In this document: positions 9,594-18,019 of the stretch, piece after piece
Layout: the number at the start of each line of letters is the position of its first letter
Position numbering within the stretch: position 1 is the first letter of the stretch
Source of the DNA: Silanimonas sp965368785
GTDB taxonomy: Bacteria; Pseudomonadota; Gammaproteobacteria; Xanthomonadales; Xanthomonadaceae
DNA: 64,000 nucleotides
Reading direction: 5' to 3'
NCBI GenBank assembly: GCA_965368785.1
Contig: CBDUOG010000002.1
Location: 22,381 to 86,380, forward strand
Made by a program: the position numbers and the translations under genes
Notes under the pieces: model-generated
What the model was told of the DNA's origin: nothing
Databases searched by the model: none
Seen by the model: the letters and a program-made list of their open reading frames with translations, nothing else

Positions 9594-9625
9594 GCGCCCG
9601 GTGCCTATGCCCGGGCGTTTTGCGT
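9594..9625 (+). terminator. Terminator of pilMNOPQ
   Basis: CGCCCGG and CCGGGCG form a 7-bp stem around a 9-base loop, followed by TTTTGCGTTTT. It separates pilQ from the EAL gene, whose ATG lies 19 bases further on. Confidence 0.75.
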
Positions 9626-9643
9626 TTTAGACAGGGTGAGACT

Positions 9644-10789
9644 ATGCATGTTCAACTAAGGATGGGCGAGCTGCTTTTCAGTGAAGGCGATCCGCCGACG
9701 ACTGCTTTTCTGATTGAAAAGGGCCAAATTGAAATTCGCGCGAATCAGGGCGGCACCGATGTCGTGCTGAGCGTTCTGGGGCCGGGCGATCTGGTTGGCG
9801 AAATGGCGGTGATCGATGACTCGGTTCGAACTGCTTCGGCAATGGCCTTAAGTGACTGCACCCTGCTGATTATCGGCAGAGATCAAATTGCCGAACGGCT
9901 CAGTGGTACGGACCCCATTATTCGATCCCTCCTGGAGGGTCAGCTGAAGCGCTATCGCGGCGCACTGGCGGTGATGCAAGGCAAACAAAAAGCGCCTACC
10001 GCGCAGGTCGGTAATCGTGGTGATGAGCTGAGCGTCGATAAAATCCGGCTCGAATCGCAATTGCGCGATGCACTATCGAGTAATGGTCTGGATCTATGTC
10101 TACAGCCCTTGCTTAACGTCTCCAGTAACCAAATTGCCGGTTATGAGGCATTAATTCGTTGGAACCATCCGGAACGCGGTGCGGTCTCGCCTTTGGAGTT
10201 TGTGACCTTGGCAGAGGAGACATCTCTGATCGTGCCGGTCGGCGAGTACGTGTTTGATGCGGCGTGTGAGGCGGTGCGTTTATTGAATAAAGCCGGACAT
10301 CAGCCAGCGCCTTTTGTCGCGGTTAATGTGTCTGGCCGCCAGCTGCGCCATGGTGGTTTAATCGGCAGAATTTTGGGCCGTGTAGACCGCGCCGGATTGC
10401 CACCGGGCAGCGTAAAGATTGAAATTACCGAAAGCCAGATGCTCGACTATGGCTTGGTCGCCGGAGTCATTGATGTGTGCCACGCGCACGGAATTAAAGT
10501 GGCTCTGGATGACTTTGGCACCGGCTATTCGCATTTGGCTCACTTGCACAACCTGAAATTCGATACGATCAAAATCGATCAGGCATTCACCCGCGCCATG
10601 GTCGAAACCCCGCGCTCACTGGCGATCGTACGAGCGATAGTCGATCTGGCCAGGGCGATTGATGCAGAAACCGTGGTCGAGGGAATTGAAACCGAGCAGC
10701 AGTTGGACATCCTGCGCGAATTCGGCTGTACCTACGCGCAGGGCTATCTGGTTGGCAAGCCGCAACTGGTTAAGCATTACCTGGGCTGA
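9644..10789 (+). CDS. Cyclic nucleotide-binding / EAL phosphodiesterase
   Basis: Residues 5-110 form a CRP-like cyclic-nucleotide-binding domain whose phosphate cassette is intact (GEM with Glu53, VRTA with Arg62). Residues 140-380 form an EAL domain. All residues used for c-di-GMP hydrolysis seem present: Glu168 in EALIRW, Asn228 in NVSG, Glu260 in EITES, Asp289-Asp290 in DDFGTG, Lys310 in KIDQAF, Glu346 in VEGIET and Gln366 in QGYL. It should therefore be an active phosphodiesterase gated by cAMP or cGMP (inference). No HTH or membrane segment. ATG 9644 has AGGGTGAG before it. It lies directly behind the pilus operon but after its terminator. Confidence 0.88.
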   Translation: MHVQLRMGELLFSEGDPPTTAFLIEKGQIEIRANQGGTDVVLSVLGPGDLVGEMAVIDDSVRTASAMALSDCTLLIIGRDQIAERLSGTDPIIRSLLEGQLKRYRGALAVMQGKQKAPTAQVGNRGDELSVDKIRLESQLRDALSSNGLDLCLQPLLNVSSNQIAGYEALIRWNHPERGAVSPLEFVTLAEETSLIVPVGEYVFDAACEAVRLLNKAGHQPAPFVAVNVSGRQLRHGGLIGRILGRVDRAGLPPGSVKIEITESQMLDYGLVAGVIDVCHAHGIKVALDDFGTGYSHLAHLHNLKFDTIKIDQAFTRAMVETPRSLAIVRAIVDLARAIDAETVVEGIETEQQLDILREFGCTYAQGYLVGKPQLVKHYLG

Positions 10790-10877
10790 GGGCTCACCAA
10801 ACAAAAAGTACCTGAGCTGCTCGATTTAGCGCAATGCGGTATGCTCCTGCTTTGCTATCAATTCAGGGCAGGGGAAT

Positions 10878-12425
10878 ATGCGTCGAATCTTGAGTGTTCT
10901 GGCAGGGTTAATGCCAAGTTGGGCGTTTGCCGCCGAAGCGGGTGCAGGCGGAATTGATGACGCGATCTCCAACGCTGTACGGCCCATTCAAGAAGCGGTA
11001 ACGGGCTTTGTGATGGCGCCCATTCCGATGCCCGGCGGCACTGAAATGCCATTTATTCTGGCCTGGCTGATTGCGGGCGCGCTCGTTTGCACATTCTATT
11101 TCGGATTTATCAATGTGCGCGGGTTCGCTCAAGGTTTTCGCATCGTCCGCGGAGACTACTCAGAGAAAGACAGTCCGGGTGAGGTCAGCCACTTTCAGGC
11201 TCTCACCTCGGCAGTTTCCGGAACCGTTGGTTTGGGCAATATTGGTGGTGTGGCTATCGCGGTCGCCATTGGTGGCCCGGGTGCCACGTTTTGGATGGTA
11301 CTGGCCGGCCTGTTGGGTATGTCGACCAAATTCGCCGAATGTACGCTCGGTGTGAAGTACCGTCAGATCAACGCCGATGGCACTGTGTCCGGCGGACCCA
11401 TGTACTACTTAAGCCGCGGAATCGCGGAACGCTTTCCGAAAATGAAAACGTTCGGCTACATACTGGCGATCGTCTTCGCTGTGTGCACTATGCTCGGTGC
11501 GATTGGCGCGGGCTCGATGTTCCAAGCAAATCAGGCCTTCGAACAGTTCCGCGAAGTCACCGGTGGTTTGAATAGCCCGCTGGCCGGAAACGGTTGGTTC
11601 TTCGGCGTGATCATTGCCATTATTGCCGGCATTGTGGTCATCGGTGGTATTAAACGCATCGGCGCAGTCACGGCTCGATTGGTTCCCTTTATGGCGGGCA
11701 TCTATGTACTAGCCTGCTTAGTTGTTTTGTTAATGCATGTGGAGCTGGTCGGATCGGCATTCGCTGCAATTTGGAATGGCGCATTCACCGCGCAAGGCAT
11801 TCAAGGCGGACTGATTGTCGTGTTGATCCAGGGTTTCAGACGCGCCGCGTTTTCCAATGAGGCCGGTTTGGGCTCGGCCGCGATCGCTCACTCGGCAGTA
11901 AAAACTAAAGACCCGGTTACCGAGGGTTTAGTCGCTTTATGGGAACCGTTCATCGATACCGTTGTGATCTGCACCATGACCGCATTGGTCATTATCGTCA
12001 CCGGCACCTATATCGGCCAAACCGGCGCTTCGGGTACGGCATTTGGCGTGGCCCTGACATCGCAGGCCTTTGCCACCGTGTTGCCGTGGTTCCCGTATGT
12101 GTTAACCGTTGCCGTCTTGCTGTTCGCGTTTTCGACCATGATTACCTGGGCCTATTACGGCAGTAAGGCAATGGGCTTTTTAACCCGGGGCTCGAAAACC
12201 GCGATTAACGCATTCTTGCTGGTCTTTCTGGCCGCAGCGGTTGTCGCTTGTACGATGGAGCTGAGTCAATTGATGGATTTGGCGGATTCTCTGCTGTTCA
12301 TCATGGCCATTCCGAATCTAATCGGTGTTTATTTATTGCTCCCGATCGTTAAGCGCGAACTCAATGATTACTTTGCGCGCTTGAAGTCCGGAGAAATCAA
12401 GTCTAATCGCGAATTGCAGAGCTAG
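10878..12425 (+). CDS. Sodium:alanine/glycine symporter (AgcS family)
   Basis: Multi-pass inner-membrane protein of 515 residues that imports alanine or glycine with Na+. Family signatures are visible: SHFQALTSAVSGTVGLGNI near residue 110, GGPGATFWMVLAGLLGMSTKF, the GGPMYYL stretch, and FSNEAGLGSAAIAHSAVK near residue 330. An N-terminal hydrophobic segment ending in FAAEAGAG could be a signal peptide, which many AgcS proteins carry. CAGGGGAAT precedes ATG 10878. The next symporter gene follows after nine bases, so the two probably share an mRNA. Substrate assignment is by family only. Confidence 0.93.
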   Translation: MRRILSVLAGLMPSWAFAAEAGAGGIDDAISNAVRPIQEAVTGFVMAPIPMPGGTEMPFILAWLIAGALVCTFYFGFINVRGFAQGFRIVRGDYSEKDSPGEVSHFQALTSAVSGTVGLGNIGGVAIAVAIGGPGATFWMVLAGLLGMSTKFAECTLGVKYRQINADGTVSGGPMYYLSRGIAERFPKMKTFGYILAIVFAVCTMLGAIGAGSMFQANQAFEQFREVTGGLNSPLAGNGWFFGVIIAIIAGIVVIGGIKRIGAVTARLVPFMAGIYVLACLVVLLMHVELVGSAFAAIWNGAFTAQGIQGGLIVVLIQGFRRAAFSNEAGLGSAAIAHSAVKTKDPVTEGLVALWEPFIDTVVICTMTALVIIVTGTYIGQTGASGTAFGVALTSQAFATVLPWFPYVLTVAVLLFAFSTMITWAYYGSKAMGFLTRGSKTAINAFLLVFLAAAVVACTMELSQLMDLADSLLFIMAIPNLIGVYLLLPIVKRELNDYFARLKSGEIKSNRELQS

Positions 12426-12434
12426 GAACTCTTT

Positions 12435-13733
12435 ATGACCCTGCACTCTCGAATGCTCATTGGTTTTATTGCCGGCGTAATCGCCGGATTGCTGGCTTTC
12501 TATTTCGGTCATGGTCCGGCTGAAGCCGGTGAGCTGATTGGCGAAAAATCTGCCTGGCTAACGCTAACGATTACTTATGTATCGGGTCCGGTTGGTGAGA
12601 TTTTCTTAAAGCTATTGTTCATGCTGGTAATCCCGCTCGTGTTCTCTGCGCTGGTGCTGGGCGTAGTCGAAATCGGTGACCCGAAATCGCTGGGTCGCAT
12701 CGGCGGCAGAACGCTGGTTTATATTTTAAGTGTTTCTGCGATCGCAGCGATCATCGGCATGTTGGCGGTCAATTTCTTCCAGCCCGGTGTCGGTATCGAT
12801 AGTGCAACGGCGCAAGAACTAATCGTCCAGGATGCCGAGAAGGCAGCAGTGGTAAAAAGCAAAGGCGAAGAAGCCTCAGCGATGAGTGTGCTGATGAACA
12901 TCGTTCCGAAGAACGTAGTCGTTGCTGCTTATGACAATAACCTTATTGCGGTTATGTTTTTTGCCATGATGTTTGGTATCGCTGCGGCGGTGCTACGAAC
13001 CGAGGCGGTTCGCTCATTCCTCGGAGCGGTACAGGGCATTTACGAGATTAGTATCAAGTTAATTGGCTGGGTCATTGAGGTTGCGCCGTTCGCGGTCGCG
13101 GCATTGATGTTTACCATGCTGGCGTCTGACGGGCTGGGTGCCCTGGAGCGCTTGGTCTACTTTGTCATGGTTGCGATCGGCGCGATGGCGTTTCACATGT
13201 TTGTGGTCTTTCCGATCATTCTTAAATATTTTGGAAAAATGTCGCCTCTGGCCTTCTTCAAGAAGGCGGAGCCGGCGATTCTTACCGCGTTCTCCACTTC
13301 GTCGAGCAGCGCCACGCTGCCAACGACGCTGGAAGTTGCCGAACATCGTTTGGGCATGCCGGCGCGAATCGGCCGTTTTGTCTGCACTTTGGGTGCGACC
13401 GCCAATATGAACGGTACCGCTTTATTCGAAGGGGTCACCGTGCTGTTTCTGGCGCAGTACTACGGCGTTGATTTGAGTATTGCGCAGCAATCTCTGATCC
13501 TGATGATGTGTGTACTCGGCGGTATCGGCGCGGCGGGCGTACCGGGTGGTTCGTTGCCGGTGATCGCCTCAATTTTATTGATATTCAATATTCCGGCCGA
13601 GGGCATTGCGCTGATTCTGGGCGTCGACCGACTACTCGATATGTGCCGTACTTCGGTTAATGTAACCGGCGATCTGGTGGGTACGGTGGTTATATCCCAG
13701 GGCGAGCCCGAGCTTTTGCAGCAAACAGGCTGA
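12435..13733 (+). CDS. Dicarboxylate/amino acid:cation symporter (DAACS family)
   Basis: Member of the glutamate transporter homologue fold (GltP, DctA, SstT relatives). The serine-rich re-entrant hairpin reads STSSSSATLPTTLE, the helix-7 motif is ATANMNGTALFEG and the second hairpin contains GIGAAGVPGGSLP; helix 8 ends with DRLLDMCRTSVNVTGD, whose Arg-Thr-Asn pattern is typical of amino-acid/dicarboxylate binders. Glutamate or aspartate uptake is the likeliest role. A 40-residue insert around residues 110-160 between helices is longer than in GltP. At 432 residues it is full length. Probably co-transcribed with the AgcS gene. Confidence 0.92.
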   Translation: MTLHSRMLIGFIAGVIAGLLAFYFGHGPAEAGELIGEKSAWLTLTITYVSGPVGEIFLKLLFMLVIPLVFSALVLGVVEIGDPKSLGRIGGRTLVYILSVSAIAAIIGMLAVNFFQPGVGIDSATAQELIVQDAEKAAVVKSKGEEASAMSVLMNIVPKNVVVAAYDNNLIAVMFFAMMFGIAAAVLRTEAVRSFLGAVQGIYEISIKLIGWVIEVAPFAVAALMFTMLASDGLGALERLVYFVMVAIGAMAFHMFVVFPIILKYFGKMSPLAFFKKAEPAILTAFSTSSSSATLPTTLEVAEHRLGMPARIGRFVCTLGATANMNGTALFEGVTVLFLAQYYGVDLSIAQQSLILMMCVLGGIGAAGVPGGSLPVIASILLIFNIPAEGIALILGVDRLLDMCRTSVNVTGDLVGTVVISQGEPELLQQTG

Positions 13734-13751
13734 ATTATCGGGTGTTTTACG

Positions 13752-13776
13752 GGGGTAGTTTAATTCGGCCTACCCC
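13752..13776 (+). terminator. Possible stem-loop after the symporter operon
   Basis: GGGGTAG and CTACCCC form a 7-bp stem with an 11-base loop, 19 bases after the stop. There is no T run, so termination would need Rho; it may instead protect the 3' end. Confidence 0.35.
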
Positions 13777-13832
13777 TGAGGCGGTGCATCGGCGACAATA
13801 GGCGACAATTTCTCGTCTGCAGTAGCCCCAAA

Positions 13833-15833
13833 ATGACCAAACCAAGCCGCCGTGAACTCGCGAACGCCGTTCGATTTCTTGCGATAGATGCTGTTGAGGC
13901 AGCTAAATCCGGGCATCCGGGTATGCCGATGGGCATGGCGGATATCGCCGAGGTGCTGTGGAACGATTTTCACAGCCACAGTCCGGACAATCCGAAGTGG
14001 GTCAATCGAGACCGGTTTGTGCTCTCCAACGGGCATGGCTCGATGCTGCAGTACGCGTTGTTGCACTTGAGTGGCTACGAGCTGTCCATCGAAGAGTTGA
14101 AAAACTTCCGTCAGCTGCATTCAAAGACTCCGGGTCATCCCGAGGCGCATATGACTGCAGGCATTGAAACCACAACCGGTCCGCTGGGTCAGGGCTTTGC
14201 CAATGCAGTCGGAATGGCGCTGGCCGAAAAGCTGCTCGCGACGCGGTTTAATGTCGATGAATTCAACATCATTGATCACCGCACTTGGGTGTTTTTAGGT
14301 GATGGCTGTTTGATGGAAGGCGTATCGCACGAAGCCGCCTCGCTTGCCGGAACGTGGAAGCTCGGCAAGCTCGTTGCATTCTGGGACGACAACAATATCT
14401 CGATCGACGGCAACACCGACGGTTGGTTTACCGATGATACGCCGGCGCGCTTTGAAGCTTATGGCTGGCAGGTCATCCGTAACGTCAACGGGCATGATGC
14501 AACGGAAGTAACTCAGGCAATCAAAACCGCGATTGCCTCCACGGATCGCCCCACTTTAATTTGCTGCAAGACGGTGATTGGTTTCGGTTCGCCCAATAAG
14601 CAAGGTAGCGAGTCCACCCACGGTGCGCCGTTGGGTAAAGAAGAGGCCGATGCCGCTCGCGTGCATTTGCAGTGGGAGCACGATTCGTTTGTCATTCCCC
14701 ATCAGATTTATCAGGGCTGGCGCGCAAATGAGTCCGGCCGCAAGCGTGAAGAGGACTGGAGTCGCCAATTCGATTTGTATGCGCAAGCGCATCCGGAAAA
14801 AGCCAAGGAGCTGATGCGTCGTCTGGCGCATGAGTTACCGGAGGAGTTTGAGAGCAAAGCGAGCGAATATATTGGAAAACTACAGAGTGAAGGCCCGGTT
14901 GTGGCTTCACGCAAAGCTTCGCAGATGGCCTTGGAAGCTTTCGCGCCAATGCTGCCGGAGCTCATCGGGGGATCGGCTGACTTAGCGCATTCCAATCTGA
15001 CCCTGTGGAAGGGTTCGGAGCCGGTGATCAACAACACCGCCAATGCCAATTACATTAATTACGGCGTCCGTGAGTTCGCGATGACCGCAATCAGCAATGG
15101 CATCAGTTTGCATGGTGGCTACCTGCCGTACGATGCGACGTTTCTGGTGTTTTCCGATTACTCGCGAAATGCGATTCGTATGTCTGCGCTTATTCCGGCC
15201 CGCGGAATCCGCGTGTTTACTCATGACTCCATTGGACTGGGCGAAGATGGGCCTACTCATCAACCGATCGAGCATTTAGCCGCGCTGCGCTACATTCCGA
15301 ATAATCCGGTATGGCGTCCGTGCGATGCGGTTGAATCTGCTATTGCCTGGAAGCTGGCGATCGAACGCGAAGAGGGGCCGACAACTTTAGTTTTCTCGCG
15401 CCAGAATTTAGCGCATCAGCAGCGCAGCGCTGAGCAGCTAGCTAATGTTGCACGTGGTGGCTACGTGCTGAGTGACTCGGCGACTGGAAAGCTCGATGCA
15501 ATTTTTATTGCGACTGGCTCCGAAGTCGAGTTGGCGCGCCAAGCGGCATTGAAACTTGGTGAGCAGGGTGTAGGCGTGCGTGTTGTGTCGATGCCGTGTC
15601 CTGAGCTATTCGACAAGCAGGATGCCGCATACCGCGAGTCTGTTTTGCCCAACGCGGTGCGCAGGCGCATTGCCGTGGAGGCCGGCGTTGAGGCCTATTG
15701 GCGCAAGTACGTGGGTCTTGATGGGGCGGTAATTGGAATCTCGGAGTTCGGCGCTTCAGCTCCGGCTGGTGACCTGTTCAAGCATTTCGGTTTTAGCGTC
15801 GAGCGCATTTGTCAGGCCTTTAAGTCGCTCTGA
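13833..15833 (+). CDS. tkt: Transketolase
   Basis: Thiamine-diphosphate enzyme that moves two-carbon units between sugar phosphates in the non-oxidative pentose phosphate pathway. The N-terminal domain has KSGHPGMPMGMAD and the cofactor motif GDGCLMEG...DDNN; the middle domain has THDSIGLGEDGPTHQP, and the last domain carries the catalytic-site EFGASAPAGDLFKHFG end. At 666 residues it matches E. coli TktA in length. No clear Shine-Dalgarno precedes ATG 13833. Just upstream, at 13784-13809, GGCGACAAT occurs twice in tandem and each copy contains a -10-like GACAAT. It heads the carbon-metabolism block that continues with gap, pgk, pyk and fba. Confidence 0.97.
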   Translation: MTKPSRRELANAVRFLAIDAVEAAKSGHPGMPMGMADIAEVLWNDFHSHSPDNPKWVNRDRFVLSNGHGSMLQYALLHLSGYELSIEELKNFRQLHSKTPGHPEAHMTAGIETTTGPLGQGFANAVGMALAEKLLATRFNVDEFNIIDHRTWVFLGDGCLMEGVSHEAASLAGTWKLGKLVAFWDDNNISIDGNTDGWFTDDTPARFEAYGWQVIRNVNGHDATEVTQAIKTAIASTDRPTLICCKTVIGFGSPNKQGSESTHGAPLGKEEADAARVHLQWEHDSFVIPHQIYQGWRANESGRKREEDWSRQFDLYAQAHPEKAKELMRRLAHELPEEFESKASEYIGKLQSEGPVVASRKASQMALEAFAPMLPELIGGSADLAHSNLTLWKGSEPVINNTANANYINYGVREFAMTAISNGISLHGGYLPYDATFLVFSDYSRNAIRMSALIPARGIRVFTHDSIGLGEDGPTHQPIEHLAALRYIPNNPVWRPCDAVESAIAWKLAIEREEGPTTLVFSRQNLAHQQRSAEQLANVARGGYVLSDSATGKLDAIFIATGSEVELARQAALKLGEQGVGVRVVSMPCPELFDKQDAAYRESVLPNAVRRRIAVEAGVEAYWRKYVGLDGAVIGISEFGASAPAGDLFKHFGFSVERICQAFKSL

Positions 15834-15861
15834 TTTGCATAGACATCAGCGCAACGTAATT

Positions 15862-15890
15862 CAGGCTGCTCAGGCAGCCTGTTTGCTTTT
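15862..15890 (+). terminator. Terminator of tkt, inside the convergent gene end
   Basis: CAGGCTGC and GCAGCCTG form an 8-bp stem with loop TCAG, followed by TTTGCTTTT. From 15870 on it lies inside the last codons of the convergent membrane-protein gene. Confidence 0.75.
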
Positions 15891-16295
15891 GATCAGGTCC
15901 GCAAGCCATAGACCAAGAATCATGGCCGGAAGAAACCAAATAACTTCGGCGCTAAGTTGGCTGATATTGGCAATGGCCGGACCCGGACAATAGCCGGCAA
16001 GGCCCCAGCCGGCGCCGAATAAAACCGCGCCGATCATTAAATTTTGATCGGGTTTTTGCGTCACCGGCGCCAACGCCACTTCGCAGTGTTTTGCGCGTTT
16101 TCGCAGAAACCAAAAGCCCGGGATGCTGATCGCTAATGCCGAGGCCATGACGATGGCAAGGCTCGGGTCCCAGCGACCGAACAGATCCAGAAAATTGAGT
16201 ACCTTATCGGGATTGGTCATCTGCGATACGGCAAGACCCAAACCAAAAATAATGCCAGCGCCCAGCGCATAGAGATTGTGCTTATAACCAGACAT
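15870..16295 (-). CDS. YeeE/YedE-like membrane protein (DUF6691, PmpB-like half)
   Basis: A 141-residue polytopic membrane protein with about four hydrophobic segments and the motif GWGLAGYCPGPAIA, whose Cys is the signature of YeeE/YedE sulfur-compound channels such as the thiosulfate transporter TsuA. It is one of a pair of half-size proteins that together resemble one full transporter, as PmpA/PmpB do in bigR operons of Xylella and Agrobacterium. It overlaps the preceding gene by 14 bases and is last in the three-gene minus-strand operon. Movement of a sulfur species (sulfide, sulfite or thiosulfate) is inferred from family and context. Confidence 0.85.
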   Translation of the reverse strand: MSGYKHNLYALGAGIIFGLGLAVSQMTNPDKVLNFLDLFGRWDPSLAIVMASALAISIPGFWFLRKRAKHCEVALAPVTQKPDQNLMIGAVLFGAGWGLAGYCPGPAIANISQLSAEVIWFLPAMILGLWLADLIKSKQAA

Positions 16296-16707
16296 GGCGA
16301 ATTACCGTGGTTGTGAGAATTCCGGCGGCCATAAATGCAACAACCGCAACAAGTGAGCGCTTGGAAAAACGGGCCAGTCCGCAGATACCGTGACCACTGG
16401 TGCAGCCATTACTGATGCCGGTGCCTAATCCCACCAGAAATCCGGCGACGACGAGGGTAGCCGCCGAAATGGGTGCACGCAGCGGAATCGATTCCTGGTT
16501 AAGCCAGAACCACAGGCTGGCGCCCATGACTAGGCCAACCAGAAACAGCACGCGCCATATGCGCTCGCCAGCGTGCTGCTTGATACTGGCCCACGCAATG
16601 CCGCTGATGCCGGCAATGCGCGCATTGCCATACATCAATAGCACTGCTGCAAGGCCGATGAGTGCTCCGCCAATGGCGGCATTAACAGGTGTAAATGTCG
16701 TGATCAT
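16282..16707 (-). CDS. YeeE/YedE family membrane protein (PmpA-like half)
   Basis: The second half-size membrane protein of the pair, 141 residues, four hydrophobic segments. The hallmark NGCTSGHGICGLARFSKRS lies between two segments; its Cys residues probably handle the sulfur substrate. ATG overlaps the TGA of the upstream metallo-beta-lactamase gene in an ATGA junction (16704-16707), so translation is coupled. With its partner it would form one transporter for a reduced sulfur compound linked to the persulfide dioxygenase encoded upstream. Confidence 0.87.
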   Translation of the reverse strand: MITTFTPVNAAIGGALIGLAAVLLMYGNARIAGISGIAWASIKQHAGERIWRVLFLVGLVMGASLWFWLNQESIPLRAPISAATLVVAGFLVGLGTGISNGCTSGHGICGLARFSKRSLVAVVAFMAAGILTTTVIRHVWL

Positions 16708-17567
16708 TTGAAAAAGTCCAAAGGAATCTTCAGGTAGGAACGGCCGTTACTTTCAGGCGGTGGTTTGTGACCGGCGCGGATATTCATTTGTATCGATGCA
16801 AATATCAGGTTCGGCACCGCGAGCGTCTTGTCACGGGCCTGACGCACGTCGACAAATTTCTCCTCGGATACCCCGGCATGAATATGCACGTTGGAGTGCT
16901 CCTGATCGGCAATGCTGGTCTGTGACTGGATGTCGCGCTCGCCGCCTGGGTAGTCGTGGCAGACAAAGACACGCGTATTCTTCGGTAAGGTCATCAATTT
17001 GCGAATGGAATGATAGAGCTGGGCCGCGTCGCCACCGGGAAAATCGCAACGCGCGGTGCCGACATCGGGCATAAACATCGTATCGCCCACGAAGAGCGCA
17101 TCGCCGATCAGATAGCTCATGCTATCGCTGGTATGGCCGGGTGTGGCGATGACCTTGATGCGTAACTTGCCCAGTTCGAGCTCGTCACCTTCGCGGAGTA
17201 GACGATCGAATTGGCTGCCGTCGATCGCAAAGCCGGGCTCTAAATTGAATACCGACTTAAACGTTGATTGAACCGTGGTTATGCCCTGGCCGATCGCGAC
17301 TTTTGCCCGCAATTGCCCGGCCAACCACGGTGCGGAACTGATGTGGTCGGCGTGTGCATGGGTTTCGAGAATCCACTCAACTTGCAGCCTGTGTTCGCGC
17401 ACATAGGCCAAGATCAGTGCGGCCGAGTCTGTCGCGGTTTTGCCCGAGGCTGCGTCGAAATCAAGCACAGGGTCGATGACAGCGGCGGCACCCGATTGCG
17501 GGTTGCTGACGACGTAGCTCCAGGTCGCACTATCGGCGTGGAAAAATGCCTTAACGTCGGGGTTCAT
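16704..17567 (-). CDS. ETHE1-like persulfide dioxygenase (MBL fold)
   Basis: Metallo-beta-lactamase-fold protein of 287 residues. The metal-binding motif THAHADHIS is followed by TPGHTSDSMSYLIGD, the ETHE1-typical GDTMFMPDVGTARCDFPGGDA and the last ligand region VFVCHDYPGG. These match persulfide dioxygenases and the C-terminal half of Blh (beta-lactamase-like hydrolase), which oxidise glutathione persulfide to sulfite. Blh proteins carry an N-terminal DUF442 sulfurtransferase domain; here that domain is a separate gene on the other side of the operator. First gene of the minus-strand operon; AGGATCC precedes ATG 17567. Confidence 0.9.
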   Translation of the reverse strand: MNPDVKAFFHADSATWSYVVSNPQSGAAAVIDPVLDFDAASGKTATDSAALILAYVREHRLQVEWILETHAHADHISSAPWLAGQLRAKVAIGQGITTVQSTFKSVFNLEPGFAIDGSQFDRLLREGDELELGKLRIKVIATPGHTSDSMSYLIGDALFVGDTMFMPDVGTARCDFPGGDAAQLYHSIRKLMTLPKNTRVFVCHDYPGGERDIQSQTSIADQEHSNVHIHAGVSEEKFVDVRQARDKTLAVPNLIFASIQMNIRAGHKPPPESNGRSYLKIPLDFFK

Positions 17568-17599
17568 GGCGGGATCCTGATTTATCTCGAGTCGGATTA

Positions 17600-17636
17600 T
17601 ATATTAGCTATTGCTTAATAAGCAATGATTGATATA
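17600..17636. promoter_or_regulatory. Palindromic operator between the two sulfide-module operons
   Basis: Inner arms ATTGCTT/AAGCAAT are perfect with a 3-base centre (17610-17626). Outer arms TATATTA/TGATATA (17600-17606 and 17630-17636) match at six of seven positions. The site lies in the divergent promoter region, 33 bases from the dioxygenase ATG and 35 from the repressor ATG, and is AT-rich as known BigR sites are. Binding by the adjacent ArsR protein is inferred. Confidence 0.7.
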
Positions 17637-17670
17637 ATAATGCCTCACTTACCTAGGGCTACGCGCGCGG

Positions 17671-18018
17671 ATGAGTAAAGTCGCTAACGCAGTGGTGCTC
17701 CGATCCCCGGACGCAGAAATACTGCGCCTGCACGCCGCTCAGGCGGCAGAATTGCTGCGAGCCCTGGCCAACGAGCAACGACTGATTTTGTTATGTCAGC
17801 TCAGCGAAGGCGAGCAAAACGTCAGCGCCCTGCAAGCACACAGTGATTTGAGTCAGTCGGCGATATCGCAGCATCTGGCGGTATTGAGAAGCACAGGTCT
17901 GGTAACGACCCGGCGCGAGTCACAATCCATTTATTACGCTTTGGCGCCCGGTCCGGCGAAGGCGGTGATGGCGACGCTTCACGAGATCTACTGCGCGTCC
18001 GACGCAAAGGAATCCTGA
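17671..18018 (+). CDS. ArsR-family persulfide-sensing repressor (BigR/SqrR-like)
   Basis: Winged-helix repressor of 115 residues. The recognition region reads DLSQSAISQHLAVLR, followed by the wing around TTRRESQSIYYAL. Two cysteines, Cys42 in LLCQLSEGE and Cys108 in EIYCAS, fall at the same places as the Cys pair of BigR that forms a disulfide or tetrasulfide in the presence of reactive sulfur species and releases DNA. No ArsR-type CxC metal site is seen. It should repress both diverging operons through the palindrome at 17600-17636. The downstream sulfurtransferase gene starts two bases after the stop. Confidence 0.88.
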   Translation: MSKVANAVVLRSPDAEILRLHAAQAAELLRALANEQRLILLCQLSEGEQNVSALQAHSDLSQSAISQHLAVLRSTGLVTTRRESQSIYYALAPGPAKAVMATLHEIYCASDAKES

Positions 18019-18019
18019 G

